This document shows positions 21,490 through 30,167 of a DNA stretch of 64,000 nt, piece after piece. The notes beneath the pieces were generated by a model, which searched no databases, was not told the origin of the DNA, and saw only the letters and a list, made by a program, of their open reading frames with translations. The stretch's first letter is position 1, and every line of letters starts with the position of its first letter. A program made the position numbers and the translations under genes. Source of the stretch: Rhizobiaceae bacterium (GTDB lineage: Bacteria; Pseudomonadota; Alphaproteobacteria; Rhizobiales; Rhizobiaceae); assembly GCA_019635715.1 (NCBI GenBank), contig JAHBYY010000012.1, forward strand, positions 1 through 64,000, in the 5' to 3' direction.

Positions 21490-21557
21490 GTATCGGGCCT
21501 CGCAGAAGGGAGGGCGCCGCGCCCCTCCCCGGGGCGCGGCAGGTCGGCCTTGGGAGG

Positions 21558-21832
21558 CCTAGGGCCTGTGGACAGTTATGGATCGGGCGCGGCGCGTGTC
21601 GGATTTCGTGTCCGGGCAGGCGGACCGACCGAGATGGTGTCGACCACCATGAGGGAGGTCCAACGAACCCGGGCGCGAAATCCGGCGCGCCCCGAAGGGG
21701 TATGGCCGAAATCGCCCGGTTCTGTGTCGCGAACCCTCGATGGGGGCCAGGCCCGCCTTCGGCTCCGCTCCTGGAACCGGACGATTTCGCCTCATACCGC
21801 GCTCCGATCCATAGCTGTACACGGGCCCTAGG
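21558..21832. mobile_element. 275-bp MITE-like non-autonomous insertion element
   Basis: Two 29-base terminal inverted repeats, 21558-21586 and 21804-21832, match at 26 of 29 positions; each begins CCTAGGGCC and ends ATGGATCGG. The similarity continues imperfectly inward. CTAG at both outer ends fits a 4-bp target duplication of the YTAR type used by IS5-group elements. The interior has no intact transposase, only short frames. It lies between two genes of one operon, and its right end holds the stop codon of the PEP-hydrolase-family gene. Confidence 0.75.
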
Positions 21833-22661
21833 GGAGAACGATCTGCTTGAAGCGCTCTGTAATATCCCTGACGGCAGGCTCGACCGGAATGCGCTCGATG
21901 CTCGACGCACCGACGAAGCCGACGGCGCCGGTCCGCTGCGCGATGGTCATCGCGTCCTCCGGCGTGATGATCGGCCCGCCGTGGGAGAGCAGGACCGTCC
22001 TGTCGTTGACCGCGCGGATCGCCTCGAACATCGCCTGGAGGTCCTCCGCCGCCTTGTCGAGGCCGATCGCCTGGGTGGCGCCGACATCGCCACCCGCCGT
22101 CAGGCCGACATGGCCGGCGATCATGTCGACACCCGCCTGCGCCATCATCGCAGCCTCGTGCGGGGTGTAGACGTAGGCGACCGTATAGAGGTCGTTCTGG
22201 ATAGCCTGCGACATGAGATCGACTTCCCGCTGGAAGGTGATGCCGACGGATTCGAGGTCGCGGCGATAGGTGCCGTCGATCCGCCCGATGGTCGGCACGT
22301 TGATGATGCCCGAGCAGCCCGCCGCCTTGACCTGTTCGATCGACGTCCGGTGGTCGCGGGTCGGATCGTGCGCGTAGATGCCGCCGATCAGCGGGACCTC
22401 CCTGACGACCGGCGCGATCTGGCGGGCGAGGTCGAGCACCGTATCGTTGGCATTGCCGACCGGTAGCGTGCCATAGATGCTCGCCCAGCCATTCATGCGG
22501 TAGTAGCCGGTATTGTAGACCGCGATGAGGTCGACGCCGGCCTTCTCGACCAGGCGCGCGATGAGCCCGATGCCTGCCCCCTGCATGAGGACGAAGCGCT
22601 TGGCGTCGATCTGCCCCTGGATGCGGGCAATGACCTGGCCCCTCGAATATTGCGCAGCCAT
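21828..22661 (-). CDS. PEP-hydrolase-family TIM-barrel protein (Tm-1 C-terminal domain homologue)
   Basis: A 277-residue TIM barrel of the PF09370 family (phosphoenolpyruvate hydrolase family). Recognisable segments are MQGAGIGLIARLVEKAGVD, VYNTGYYRMNGWASI, NVPTIGRIDGTYRRDLE, AGHVGLTAGG and LLSHGGPI. The fold resembles PEP mutase/isocitrate lyase-like barrels; the physiological reaction is not established. The start is the ATG at 22661. It lies 14 bases after the UPF0261 gene; the two domains are joined in the plant resistance protein Tm-1. The TAG stop (21828-21830) lies inside the end repeat of the inserted element and was preserved through the CTAG target duplication. Confidence 0.85.
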   Translation of the reverse strand: MAAQYSRGQVIARIQGQIDAKRFVLMQGAGIGLIARLVEKAGVDLIAVYNTGYYRMNGWASIYGTLPVGNANDTVLDLARQIAPVVREVPLIGGIYAHDPTRDHRTSIEQVKAAGCSGIINVPTIGRIDGTYRRDLESVGITFQREVDLMSQAIQNDLYTVAYVYTPHEAAMMAQAGVDMIAGHVGLTAGGDVGATQAIGLDKAAEDLQAMFEAIRAVNDRTVLLSHGGPIITPEDAMTIAQRTGAVGFVGASSIERIPVEPAVRDITERFKQIVLP

Positions 22662-22675
22662 TCCTGGTATCCTCT

Positions 22676-23983
22676 CTACTTCAGGTCCTGCAGGTAAGCT
22701 TGCATCCGCTCGCAGGCCTGACGCACGAAACGCGGATCGTTGATGTGAAGGTCGAGTTGAACGACGTCGATGTCCGGGCGGGTCGCCAGCGCCTCGGCGA
22801 GGCCCGTTGCAAAGGCGTCGCTCGCCTTGGGGTCGTGAAACACCGAGCCCGGTCGGTCGTAGGAGGAAAACCCCGCCATCGGGATGAAGACGGAGGTCGG
22901 ACCACGGGCATGCACCAGCTTGCGGCCGATCCAGTTTCCGACGCGGCGCGCCTCGTCCGCGTTGATGCGCAGCAGCGTGCTGGCAGGCGTGTGCGTGATG
23001 AGCTGCCGGTGGCGGTAGCGCTCCGGTACGGTCTCCAGGCCACCGAAATTGACGAGATCAACGGCTCCCGGCACGACCACCTGCGGGATGCCGCTCCCGG
23101 CCGCCGCATCCAGCCTGCCCGGCCCGGCGCTGCGCAGGCCGCCGAGCACCTCGTCCGACACTTCGGTGGTCGCAAGATCGAAGGACGCCGCCAGGCGCCG
23201 CTGCACGATGAGATCCTCGAGCGCGATGCCACCCGGACCGCGCGCATGGAAGACATAGGTGCCGAAACCCCGCTCCTTGAAATAGCCGTAGGCCCATTCG
23301 GCCGCCGCGGTGGTGGCGCCGACCGCCGTCATGCCGACGATGCGGCGGCCTTCGTCGTCCTTCCAGAACGGGATGGGCAACATCGATTCCATCGCCGCCG
23401 CCGCCCGCGCCAGGCTTGCCCGCAACGGCGCGTCGAGACCGATGAAATCGACCACCGTGTGGATGAGCACCACGTCGCTGCCTTCAACGAAGGGCTTGGT
23501 ATCGCCGGAGGCCGCGGTGGAAACCAGGATCTTGGGCGTGCCGTAGGGCAAGGCGCGGAAGGCCCGGCCGGCCAGCGCGGCGTTGGTCCCGCCACCAAGA
23601 CCGATGAAGCCGCGCACGAGGCCCTGCTCGTTCAATTCGGCGACACATCGTTCGAGTCCGCTCAGCATCTGCGCCAGCGCAGGCGCACGCTCCGGCCAGT
23701 TCCGCACGGTATCAATGTCGGTTCCGGCACATTCGGCGACGACCTCCGCCGGAACGTCGATCCGGCGGGCGCCGGGCGGACGAATGCCGCAATCCACGAC
23801 GATCACGCCGACGCCGCGCGTCTCGAGTTGCGTGCGCAGATATTCGACCTGCTCGCCCTTCGTGTCGATCGTCGCGGCGATGACCACGCCCGGCTTCAGC
23901 GCCGTGAACCCGGCACCGCTGCGGCGCGAAATGCCAAGGCCGGCATCCGCCAGGGATGCACGTGTCGGATCGCCGTAACTCAA
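22676..23983 (-). CDS. Tm-1-like ATP-binding domain protein (UPF0261)
   Basis: A 435-residue protein of the UPF0261/PF06792 family, homologous to the N-terminal domain of tomato Tm-1. Typical segments are VVIAATIDTKGEQVEYLR, VDCGI, GFIGLGGGTNAALAGRA, VGMTAVGATTAAAEWA and VFIPMAGFSSYD. Family members bind nucleotide; no bacterial reaction is well established. The annotated start is a TTG at 23983 after GGGAGTC; no in-frame ATG lies near the conserved domain start, so the precise start is uncertain. It is the first gene of the unit UPF0261, PEP-hydrolase family, (element), FAD-FeS dehydrogenase, with motif copy B about 55 bases upstream. Confidence 0.85.
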   Translation of the reverse strand: MSYGDPTRASLADAGLGISRRSGAGFTALKPGVVIAATIDTKGEQVEYLRTQLETRGVGVIVVDCGIRPPGARRIDVPAEVVAECAGTDIDTVRNWPERAPALAQMLSGLERCVAELNEQGLVRGFIGLGGGTNAALAGRAFRALPYGTPKILVSTAASGDTKPFVEGSDVVLIHTVVDFIGLDAPLRASLARAAAAMESMLPIPFWKDDEGRRIVGMTAVGATTAAAEWAYGYFKERGFGTYVFHARGPGGIALEDLIVQRRLAASFDLATTEVSDEVLGGLRSAGPGRLDAAAGSGIPQVVVPGAVDLVNFGGLETVPERYRHRQLITHTPASTLLRINADEARRVGNWIGRKLVHARGPTSVFIPMAGFSSYDRPGSVFHDPKASDAFATGLAEALATRPDIDVVQLDLHINDPRFVRQACERMQAYLQDLK

Positions 23984-24036
23984 AGGAGACTCCCGGTGCC
24001 TGCTGTGCTGGAGAATGGCTCGCAGGGTAACATGAT

Positions 24037-24051
24037 TTGCAAATCTGTAAA
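24037..24051 (-). promoter_or_regulatory. shared operator/promoter motif, copy B
   Basis: On the minus strand TTTACAGATTTGCAA lies 54 bases upstream of the TTG start of the UPF0261 gene. It shares ACAGATTTG with copy C (29862-29876) and ACAGATWTG with copy A. An adjoining inverted repeat TGTAAA (24046-24051) / TTTACA (24058-24063) overlaps it. Confidence 0.5.
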
Positions 24052-24101
24052 TTTATTTTTACATCTTCTCACGACCGACACGCGCTTCCATGGGCCTGCC
24101 C

Positions 24102-25172
24102 TCATGCTGCCTGTCCAGGAATGCCTGTCGGCAAGCGGCGGCCGGTCGCGGCGTCGAACAGATGCACGCGTTCGACGCGCGCCGTCAGCCGCAGCTTTTC
24201 ACCGGCAGCGACCGGCGGCCCCTCCCGCATGGCAGCGACGATCGGCTGGCGGCCCAGCTTGCCAAAGACGTCCGTCTCGGGACCAGTGGGCTCGACCACG
24301 GTGACATCGACCGGCACGCCCGCCGGATCCGGAACGAGATGTTCGGGCCGGATGCCGTAGACGACCTTTCCCGCCGCCGCGCCCGGCGGGGTCGGAAGGG
24401 CGATGCCGTCCGCGGTCAGGAACCAACCATTCTCGATCTCGCCTTCGATGAAGTTCATGCCGGGGGAGCCGATGAAGCCCGCGACGAAGAGATTGGCAGG
24501 CGTATCGTAGAGTTGGAGCGGCGTGCCGATCTGCTCGATCCGCCCGTCGTTCATGACGACGATGCGGTCCGCCATCGTCATCGCCTCGATCTGGTCATGC
24601 GTCACGTAGATCGTGGTGGTCTTCAGCCGCTGGTGCAGTTCCTTGATCTCGGTGCGCATCTGCACGCGCAGCTTGGCGTCCAGATTGGAGAGCGGCTCGT
24701 CGAACAGGAAGACCTGCGGGTCGCGGACGATGGCGCGGCCCATGGCGACCCGCTGGCGCTGGCCGCCGGACAACTGCTTGGGGTAGCGGTCGAGAAAGGC
24801 GCCGAGGCTGAGGATTTCCGCGGCCCGCGCCACGCGCCGGGCTATTTCCGCCTTGTCGGTCCGGTTGAGCGTCAGCGCGAAAGCCATGTTCTCGCGCACC
24901 GTCATGTGCGGGTAGAGCGCATAGTTCTGGAACACCATGGCGATGTTGCGCGCCTTCGGCTCGATGTCGTTGACGACCGTGTCGCCGATCAGGATATCGC
25001 CGCCGGTGATGTCCTCGAGCCCGGCGATCATGCGCAGCAGCGTCGACTTTCCGCAGCCGGACGGGCCGACGAGAATGACGAATTCACCGTCCTCGATATC
25101 AATGTTCACGCCGTGCATGACGGCATGTTCGCTGTAGCTCTTCTCGACGTCGCGGATGGTGACCGAGGCCAT
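24102..25172 (-). CDS. sugar ABC transporter ATP-binding protein (UgpC/MalK family)
   Basis: A 356-residue ATPase. Walker A GPSGCGKST begins at residue 36, Q-loop FQNYALYPH at 81, signature LSGGQRQR at 134 and Walker B VFLFDEP at 154; a TOBE/OB regulatory domain follows after about 240. The ATG is at 25172. It energises the two permeases encoded just upstream and is the last gene of the operon SDR-cupin-SBP-permease-permease-ATPase. Confidence 0.93.
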   Translation of the reverse strand: MASVTIRDVEKSYSEHAVMHGVNIDIEDGEFVILVGPSGCGKSTLLRMIAGLEDITGGDILIGDTVVNDIEPKARNIAMVFQNYALYPHMTVRENMAFALTLNRTDKAEIARRVARAAEILSLGAFLDRYPKQLSGGQRQRVAMGRAIVRDPQVFLFDEPLSNLDAKLRVQMRTEIKELHQRLKTTTIYVTHDQIEAMTMADRIVVMNDGRIEQIGTPLQLYDTPANLFVAGFIGSPGMNFIEGEIENGWFLTADGIALPTPPGAAAGKVVYGIRPEHLVPDPAGVPVDVTVVEPTGPETDVFGKLGRQPIVAAMREGPPVAAGEKLRLTARVERVHLFDAATGRRLPTGIPGQAA

Positions 25173-25202
25173 GGGGATATCCTTGCAGAGAGACCGGCGG
25201 CC

Positions 25203-26027
25203 TCAGCCCTTGACGGCGCCGGCCGCCATGCCGCGCACCAGATGGCGCTGCATGAACAACATGAAGATGAGAATCGGCAGCATGATCCCGATGGCGGCTG
25301 CGGCCGAAAGCGACCAATAGGTGATGTCCTCGGCGCCGTATTCGGCGATCGCGACCGGCAGCGTCTTGGTGTTGGTCCGCGTCAGCACCAGCGCCAGCAG
25401 GAACTCGTTGTAGGCGAGCAGCAGCGAAAACAGCACGGTGACCCAGAGCCCCGGCTTGACGATCGGCAGCGCCACGCGGCGGAACGTCTGCCAGGGCGTG
25501 CAGCCGTCCATGACGGCGGAGTCGTAGAGTTCGCTCGGCACCTCGGCCAGGAAGCTGCGCATCAGCCAGATCGTGAAGGGCTGGTTCAGCGCCACGATCG
25601 CGATGATCATCGCCGGATAGCTGTCGATCAGGTTGACCGCCTGGGCGATGACGAAGAACGGAATGGCCAGCAGGATGTGCGGGAACATGCGCATCGCGAG
25701 CAGGCTGAACAGCAGGCCGGATGCGGCGCGCGATCGAAGCCGCGACAGGGCATAGGCCGCCATGGAGCCGATCGAGACGGAGATCGTCACCGCGAAGATC
25801 GAGACGATCGCCGTGTTGATCAGGAAGCGCCAGAAGCCCTTGTCGACCCAGATCTCCCAGTGGAACCGAAAGGTCGGCTCGAAGATCAATTTTGGCGGCA
25901 CCGCAAAGGCATCGACCGGCTGCCGGATCGAAGTGAGGAAGCCCCAGGCGACAGGCGTCAGGTTCATCACGCAGAACAGGAGAAGCACGATGAACAGGGG
26001 CACCTGCTTCATGAGCGACGGCCTCAT
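25203..26027 (-). CDS. sugar ABC transporter permease (MalG family)
   Basis: A 274-residue permease with six hydrophobic helices and the EAA loop PSELYDSAVMDGCTPWQTFRR at about residues 180-200 (split here to the core YDSAVMDGCTPWQTF). Its ATG overlaps the stop of the partner permease by 4 bases (ATGA, 26024-26027), so translation is coupled. It forms the channel with the MalF-type subunit. Confidence 0.92.
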   Translation of the reverse strand: MRPSLMKQVPLFIVLLLFCVMNLTPVAWGFLTSIRQPVDAFAVPPKLIFEPTFRFHWEIWVDKGFWRFLINTAIVSIFAVTISVSIGSMAAYALSRLRSRAASGLLFSLLAMRMFPHILLAIPFFVIAQAVNLIDSYPAMIIAIVALNQPFTIWLMRSFLAEVPSELYDSAVMDGCTPWQTFRRVALPIVKPGLWVTVLFSLLLAYNEFLLALVLTRTNTKTLPVAIAEYGAEDITYWSLSAAAAIGIMLPILIFMLFMQRHLVRGMAAGAVKG

Positions 26028-26974
26028 TGCAGCTCTCCCTTGCGGCGGAACACGACCCAGAGCATGCCGGCCGTAACGGTCGCGACGAAGACGAGCGTGA
26101 TGACGCCGAGCGCGGACGCCTTGCCGATGTCGAAGAAGCGGAAGGCGAGCGCGTAGGTGTACATGGTCAGCGTCTCGGTGGCGGTGCCCGGTCCGCCGGC
26201 CGTCAGCACGTAGATCGTGTCGAAGAAGCGGAACGCATCCATGAAGCGGATCGCCAGAACGAAGACGATCAGGAAGCGCAGCGACGGCAGCATGATCCGG
26301 AAGAGGATCGTCAGAGGGCCGGCCCCGTCTATCTTCGCCGCCTCGATCATGCTCGTGTCGACGGTGTTGAGGCCGGCGTAGAGCGTCAGGATCATGAAGG
26401 GCGTGAACTGCCAGGCATCGGCCAGGATCACGCTGAATTGCGCCCATCCCGCGCTGCCGAGGAAGTCGGGCGGATAGAAGCCCATGCCGATGAGCGTGCC
26501 GCTGATCAGGCCGAACCGCCCCATCAGCATCCAGCGCAGGAACAGCGCCGCGACGGTCGGGGTGATGACGTAGGGGATGAAGACGAGCATCAGCAGCGAC
26601 TTCGCCCCGAAGGTCAGCTTGTAGAGCCCGAAGGCGATCGCCAGGCCAAGACAGAATTCGAGGCCGACCGCCGCGCTGACGATCAGCACGGTGCGGATCA
26701 GCGAAGACCAGAAGCGCTCCTCGCCGAAGAGAACCTGGTAGTTGGCGAGGCCCACGAAGTCCGTGGACGTCGCCGTCAGGTTGTAGTTGGTGAAGCTCAA
26801 ATAGACGGCATATCCGAGCGGCACCAGCAGGACGCAGGAAATGACCAGAAGGCTCGGCACGAGGAAGAGCCAGAGCGCCTGCTCGTCGGCGCGCCGCCTG
26901 CGCCGCCTTGCCTTCGCCGGCTTTCCGGCAGCCGGCAAGCCAGCCCGCCTGTCCATGTTCCGCGTCATGTTCAT
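26024..26974 (-). CDS. sugar ABC transporter permease (MalF/UgpA family)
   Basis: A 316-residue permease. A basic N-terminus (RRRRRR at about 24-29) precedes six helices; the EAA loop reads MIEAAKIDGAGPLTILFRIM at about residues 195-214. Several in-frame ATGs lie close together (26974, 26968, 26956); the first follows GGCAGG and is used here. It lies downstream of the binding-protein gene on the same strand. Confidence 0.9.
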   Translation of the reverse strand: MNMTRNMDRRAGLPAAGKPAKARRRRRRADEQALWLFLVPSLLVISCVLLVPLGYAVYLSFTNYNLTATSTDFVGLANYQVLFGEERFWSSLIRTVLIVSAAVGLEFCLGLAIAFGLYKLTFGAKSLLMLVFIPYVITPTVAALFLRWMLMGRFGLISGTLIGMGFYPPDFLGSAGWAQFSVILADAWQFTPFMILTLYAGLNTVDTSMIEAAKIDGAGPLTILFRIMLPSLRFLIVFVLAIRFMDAFRFFDTIYVLTAGGPGTATETLTMYTYALAFRFFDIGKASALGVITLVFVATVTAGMLWVVFRRKGELQ

Positions 26975-27062
26975 GACCTGCCAACCTGTGCGCCCGGCCT
27001 TCGTTCGCTGGAAGCGGGAGGCGGCAGGCAACGCGCCGGCCGCCCGCCCGCCGCCGCAAGCG

Positions 27063-28310
27063 TCATTTGTAGTAACCGGCCTGGGCCAGGTGGTTGCGCG
27101 TCTCTTCCGCCGCGGTGTTGAGCGCAGCCGCGACCTCCATCTCCCCGGCGACCGCCTGGAGGATGCGCCGGCGGATGAACTCGCCGACGGCGAAGAATTC
27201 CGGAATCTTCGGGAAGGGAACGGCGGTGCTGATCGCCTCCATGCCGGCCGGGTAATGGCGGTATTTTGCCTGGACCTCGGGATCGGCGAGAACGGAGACG
27301 CGCGGCACCATGGTGAAGCCGGTCGCACCGCGCATGCTCTTCTCGCTCGCCGCGGCGCAGACCATGCGGAAGAGCGTATCGGGATCCTGCGTCGAGAAGG
27401 CCGAGATCGCGTAGCCGTCGAGCGCGAGGCGGCCATGGCCCTGCGGCGGCGCGACGAAGTCCACCTTGCCGACGACGGCCGATTTTTCCGGGTTGTCCAT
27501 GGCGGTCGCCCGCGTCGTCCAGGACAGGCCCATCGTGGCGATGTTCTGCTGCATCGCGATGGTGCACTCGTCGTTGTGGGCGTTCATGAAGCCCTGCTGG
27601 GCATATTGCGTCGCATCCTTCAGGCGGCCGATCGCATGGATGCCCTTCTCGCTGTTGAAGATCGGCTCCCAGTTCTCGTCGAACCAGCCGTCGGCCAGGG
27701 CATTCATGTACCAGTGCGATTCGCCGAGCGCCGAATCGCCGCGCAGACAACTGATCGTGCCCGCCCGCATCGGCGAATTGAGCTCGCCGGCCAGCGTGAT
27801 GTAGTCGTCGATGGTCTTCGGCGGCTGCTTGCCGGCTTCGTCCAGCACGTCCTTGCGATAGAAGAAGAGATGCGAGATCGAGGTCAGCGGCATGCCGTAG
27901 ATCTTGCCCTCGTAGGTGAAATGCTTGAGGACGTCGGGATTGATATCCTTGAGGTTGAACTCGTCGGAATATTTTTCCCAGAGATCGTTCAGCGGCCGCA
28001 GCCAGCCGCTGCGCATGAAGCCGGTCATGCTCTCGTTGACATACATGACGTCGATGCTGTTCGACTTCGAGGACAGCGCGATGTTCATCAGCTCGAACGC
28101 CTTGTCGAAGGGCATCAACTGCTGATTGACGTTGCCGTCGGGCGCCGCCGCCGAGAACTCGTTGGCATAATATTCGAGCGCCGGATAGCGGTGGCTGACG
28201 AGCTGGATGGGGGCGGCGGCCTTCGCCGTGCGCCACAGCGCCGGCGTGGCCAGCGATGCGATGGTGGCCGACGTTCCGGCCGCCATGAATGAACGTCTTG
28301 AAAGTTTCAT
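27063..28310 (-). CDS. sugar ABC transporter substrate-binding protein (family 1)
   Basis: A 415-residue extracellular solute-binding protein with a twin-arginine-like leader (MKLSRRSFMAAG) ending near AKAAAP (about residue 33). Typical SBP_bac_1 segments include IDVMYVNESMTGFMRSGWLRPL, YGMPLTSISHLFFYRKDVL and FVAPPQGHGRLALDGYAIS. The ATG at 28310 has GGGAGGA upstream. The RR-x-F motif suggests Tat export, common among sugar-binding proteins of rhizobia. The ligand is unknown; the operon's SDR suggests a sugar, polyol or sugar acid. Confidence 0.92.
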   Translation of the reverse strand: MKLSRRSFMAAGTSATIASLATPALWRTAKAAAPIQLVSHRYPALEYYANEFSAAAPDGNVNQQLMPFDKAFELMNIALSSKSNSIDVMYVNESMTGFMRSGWLRPLNDLWEKYSDEFNLKDINPDVLKHFTYEGKIYGMPLTSISHLFFYRKDVLDEAGKQPPKTIDDYITLAGELNSPMRAGTISCLRGDSALGESHWYMNALADGWFDENWEPIFNSEKGIHAIGRLKDATQYAQQGFMNAHNDECTIAMQQNIATMGLSWTTRATAMDNPEKSAVVGKVDFVAPPQGHGRLALDGYAISAFSTQDPDTLFRMVCAAASEKSMRGATGFTMVPRVSVLADPEVQAKYRHYPAGMEAISTAVPFPKIPEFFAVGEFIRRRILQAVAGEMEVAAALNTAAEETRNHLAQAGYYK

Positions 28311-28401
28311 GCTCTGTTCCTCCCAGTGATCAAAAGTTTCCCTCGCCGCGCCCCGTTTCGCCGGGCCGCAGGCCAAAGACCGCCGATGCCTGAATCGTCC
28401 C

Positions 28402-29034
28402 TCAGACCCGCGCCGGATCCGGCACGGCCGGGCCGTGCTTGTGGTTCCACAGATGTCCGATGCGCTTCTCGCCCGTGACCGTGGTCTCCAGATAGACCGC
28501 CCGGAATGGCGCATGGACGATCGGAATATCGTGATGATGGCCCCTGCCGGTGGCGACGCAATCGCCGCGGCGAACGACGAATTCCCGCTCTCCGATGCGC
28601 ACCACGCCGGACCCGTCGAGAACGATCCAGTATTCGTCATAGTCGTGGTAGTGCGAATCGATCCCCGTCAGTTTCGGATAGGAAACCGGGTCGCCGACGT
28701 TCTTCGGGCCGTCGCCCGGATTGACGCGGAAAACGCCGCAGCCGCCGATATCAGCCCCCCATGTGCCGCCGAGGCGCATGAAGCTCGCCGGCCGGCCGTG
28801 GCTCTTCAGCTCGTAGCTTTCGACGTCCGCAGGCATGATCAGGAACTGCCCCTCGGCCAGCGCCATCGAACCGGCAGCGCTCGCCACCTGTCCCGTGCCG
28901 TAGATCGACACGACGATCTCGCGCTCATGGCGCCGTGCGACCGGCACCCGCTCGCCGGCCCCCAACTCGATGACCTCGAATTCGCGCAGTTCGCACCATT
29001 CGGGCGCAGCATCCTCGCAGCGGTAGACAGGCAT
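28402..29034 (-). CDS. cupin-domain protein
   Basis: A 210-residue bicupin-like protein. The C-terminal cupin has metal-ligand-type motif DSHYHDYDEYWIVLDGSG (about 130-147) and a second motif in GDCVATGRGHHHDI. The N-terminal half (ARRHEREIVVSIYGTG, EGQFLIMPADVESYE) resembles a second, less complete cupin. It may be a sugar isomerase or a small-molecule sensor-like cupin. The ATG at 29034 follows GAGGAGG, located across the end of the SDR gene, with a 10-base gap. Confidence 0.8.
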   Translation of the reverse strand: MPVYRCEDAAPEWCELREFEVIELGAGERVPVARRHEREIVVSIYGTGQVASAAGSMALAEGQFLIMPADVESYELKSHGRPASFMRLGGTWGADIGGCGVFRVNPGDGPKNVGDPVSYPKLTGIDSHYHDYDEYWIVLDGSGVVRIGEREFVVRRGDCVATGRGHHHDIPIVHAPFRAVYLETTVTGEKRIGHLWNHKHGPAVPDPARV

Positions 29035-29044
29035 CCCGTCCTCC

Positions 29045-29794
29045 TCAGGTGATGGCGAGGCCGCCATTGGGGCTGACGATCTGCCCGGTCATGTAGTCGG
29101 AATCCGGCGAAGCAAGGAAAACGATGACGCCGGCCATGTCCTCCGCCGTGCCCCAGCGGGCCAGCGGGATATCCTTGGCGCGCTCGGTGAAATATTCCGG
29201 CGCCAGCCGGTTGGTCGTCATCGGGGTGATGGTGGGGCCGGGCGCGATCGCATTGACGAGGATGCCGTGCTTCGCCAATTCCTTGGCCCAGCCCTTCGTC
29301 ATGGCCGCGATGGCGCCCTTCGCGGCATTGTAGGTGGTCGCCATCGGATTGCCGACCGTGCCGGAAATCGAGGAGACGTTGACGATCTTGCCGCCGCCGC
29401 GGGTCTTCATGCCGCGCACCACCGCCTGGGTCGCGAACAGCGTGCCCTTGGCGTGGGTCGAGATCGACTTCTCGAACATGTCCTCGGTCACCTCATCGAG
29501 CGAGCAGAAGTCGCTGGTGATGCCGGCATTGTTTACAAGTATGTCAATCGGACCGAGCCGGCCCTCCGCCGCGGCAATGGCAGCCCGGGTCGCCGCGACA
29601 TCCGAAACGTCGCTGACGAAGACATCCGCCTGGCCGCCGGCCGCCCGGATGGCATCGCACGTTTCGCGGGCCGCCGTCTCCGAGCGGTCATGCACCGCAA
29701 CCCTGGCGCCCTCGGCCGCCAACCGAACCGCCGTCGCGCGGCCGATGCCCGAACCGGCGCCCGTGATGAACGCCACCTTGCCTTGGAATCTCAC
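29045..29794 (-). CDS. short-chain dehydrogenase/reductase
   Basis: A classical SDR of 249 residues: cofactor motif TGAGSGIG (about 12-19), NNAG at about 88, catalytic serine in VNVSSISG and YNAAKGA (YxxxK) at about 152-156, and the C-terminal GQIVSPNGG. The start is GTG 29794, giving MRFQGKVAF with GGAGATAG upstream; a GTG at 29806 would add four residues. It is the first gene of the MalEFGK-type operon, so the imported sugar or polyol is probably oxidised by it. Confidence 0.88.
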   Translation of the reverse strand: MRFQGKVAFITGAGSGIGRATAVRLAAEGARVAVHDRSETAARETCDAIRAAGGQADVFVSDVSDVAATRAAIAAAEGRLGPIDILVNNAGITSDFCSLDEVTEDMFEKSISTHAKGTLFATQAVVRGMKTRGGGKIVNVSSISGTVGNPMATTYNAAKGAIAAMTKGWAKELAKHGILVNAIAPGPTITPMTTNRLAPEYFTERAKDIPLARWGTAEDMAGVIVFLASPDSDYMTGQIVSPNGGLAIT

Positions 29795-30167
29795 GCCTAT
29801 CTCCACCCCTTTGCGTGCGTCGCCAAGCGCCGCATCAGCAATGGCAGATACCTAACAGGAATTACAAATCTGTCAATAACAAATAACACGTTTGTAAATC
29901 ACGCAAGCCGGCGGCGCCGCCCGCGGACGGGCGCGCCGGGCGGTTCGGGATCACATGGCCAGGCGGGCGCCGCCGCGCCGCTCCTCGCTTATCGGACCGC
30001 TGCGGACTCCGACAGCGCTCGAACGGACCGGCGGAGACGTGGACGGCCGGAAGGGCGATGGCGCGCCTGTGCGCCCTCATCCGGCGCGAAATCGGCATCG
30101 CCGAATCGACCCGCGCGGCGTCGCGACACGACGGGGAAGTGTATTCGATCGACCCGCTTCGGCTCCG
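29795..30167. other. 373-bp intergenic region
   Basis: Carries the promoter of the leftward SDR operon near its left end (29848-29876) with an AT-rich block to about 29900, including an inverted repeat TTACAAA (29862-29868) / TTTGTAA (29891-29897). The remaining GC-rich part, up to the GMC gene stop, has no convincing gene. Confidence 0.5.
29848..29876 (-). promoter_or_regulatory. sigma-70-like promoter overlapping motif copy C
   Basis: On the minus strand TTGACA (29871-29876), a 17-base spacer and AGGTAT (29848-29853) form a promoter 54 bases upstream of the SDR start. The -35 box is part of TTGACAGATTTGTAA (29862-29876), the third copy of the shared motif, so a bound regulator would compete with RNA polymerase. 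Confidence 0.55.

Noticed and set aside
21559-21822. Small genes inside the inverted-repeat element
   Set aside because: The frames span the end repeats, have no transposase motif and lack ribosome-binding sites; the element is treated as non-autonomous.
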